Part shown: in pieces, positions 12,753 through 12,793 of the stretch
Layout: each line of letters opens with the position of its first letter
Position numbering within the stretch: the stretch's first letter is position 1
Position numbers and translations under genes: made by a program
Assembly (NCBI GenBank): GCA_900752065.1
Contig: CAADTT010000043.1
Location: 1 to 12,793 of the forward strand
Origin: Lachnospiraceae bacterium
GTDB lineage: Bacteria; Bacillota; Clostridia; Lachnospirales; Lachnospiraceae
Length of the DNA stretch: 12,793 nucleotides
Reading direction: 5' to 3'
Notes under the pieces: generated by a model
What the model was told of the DNA's origin: nothing
The model's input: the letters and a program-made list of their open reading frames with translations, nothing else
Database searches by the model: none

Positions 12753-12793
12753 ATTGGAAGCTCCCTTTGTAACTCACGTGTAATATCATACAG

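Overview
The window looks like chromosomal DNA from a Clostridia bacterium, most likely of the family Lachnospiraceae. This is inferred from the roughly 50% GC genes with AAGGAGG ribosome binding sites, consensus sigma-A promoters, a T-box ahead of thrS, the infC-rpmI-rplT order with an L20-type leader, and families common in that group (a SEC-C protein, YwlG/UPF0340, a DUF1540 protein, a YtrA-type GntR regulator with an ABC exporter). Genus cannot be settled by reading alone.

Layout. 1-66 is the possible 3' end of an upstream gene. 139-896 is a single-gene unit: promoter, a repeat-rich leader, a SEC-C zinc-binding protein and a strong terminator. 971-3410 is a three-gene operon (membrane-anchored DUF218/YdcF protein, YwlG/UPF0340 protein, M20 peptidase) closed by a terminator. 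3480-6984 is an autoregulated ABC transporter operon: extended -10 promoter with a perfect 9-bp inverted repeat operator just downstream, then a YtrA-type GntR repressor, an ATPase and a large permease with a long C-terminal extracytoplasmic domain, the three genes overlapping in sequence.

6985-8113 is an accessory island between the ABC operon and thrS. It carries a small serine recombinase on the minus strand and, upstream of it, palindromic modules and two 133-bp direct repeats. On the minus strand each repeat contains a short, very basic reading frame; the only two differences between the copies inside the frame are synonymous. This is the part of the window most likely to hold something undescribed, though a purely structural repeat remains possible.

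8169-10384 is thrS under a threonine T-box, followed by a small cysteine-rich DUF1540 protein and its terminator. A 213-bp palindromic, MITE-like element (10829-11041) sits directly ahead of the infC promoter. The infC-rpmI-rplT operon follows, with a leader holding a visible terminator/antiterminator switch and an infC that starts at ATT rather than ATG. The window ends with terminator and repeat hairpins and a tRNA-Leu(CAG) on the minus strand.

Most of the window is translation machinery and ordinary accessory metabolism. Regulation is mostly by RNA: a T-box senses uncharged tRNA-Thr for thrS, and an L20-type attenuator is expected to give feedback on the ribosomal operon. The ABC operon is instead controlled by its own repressor.
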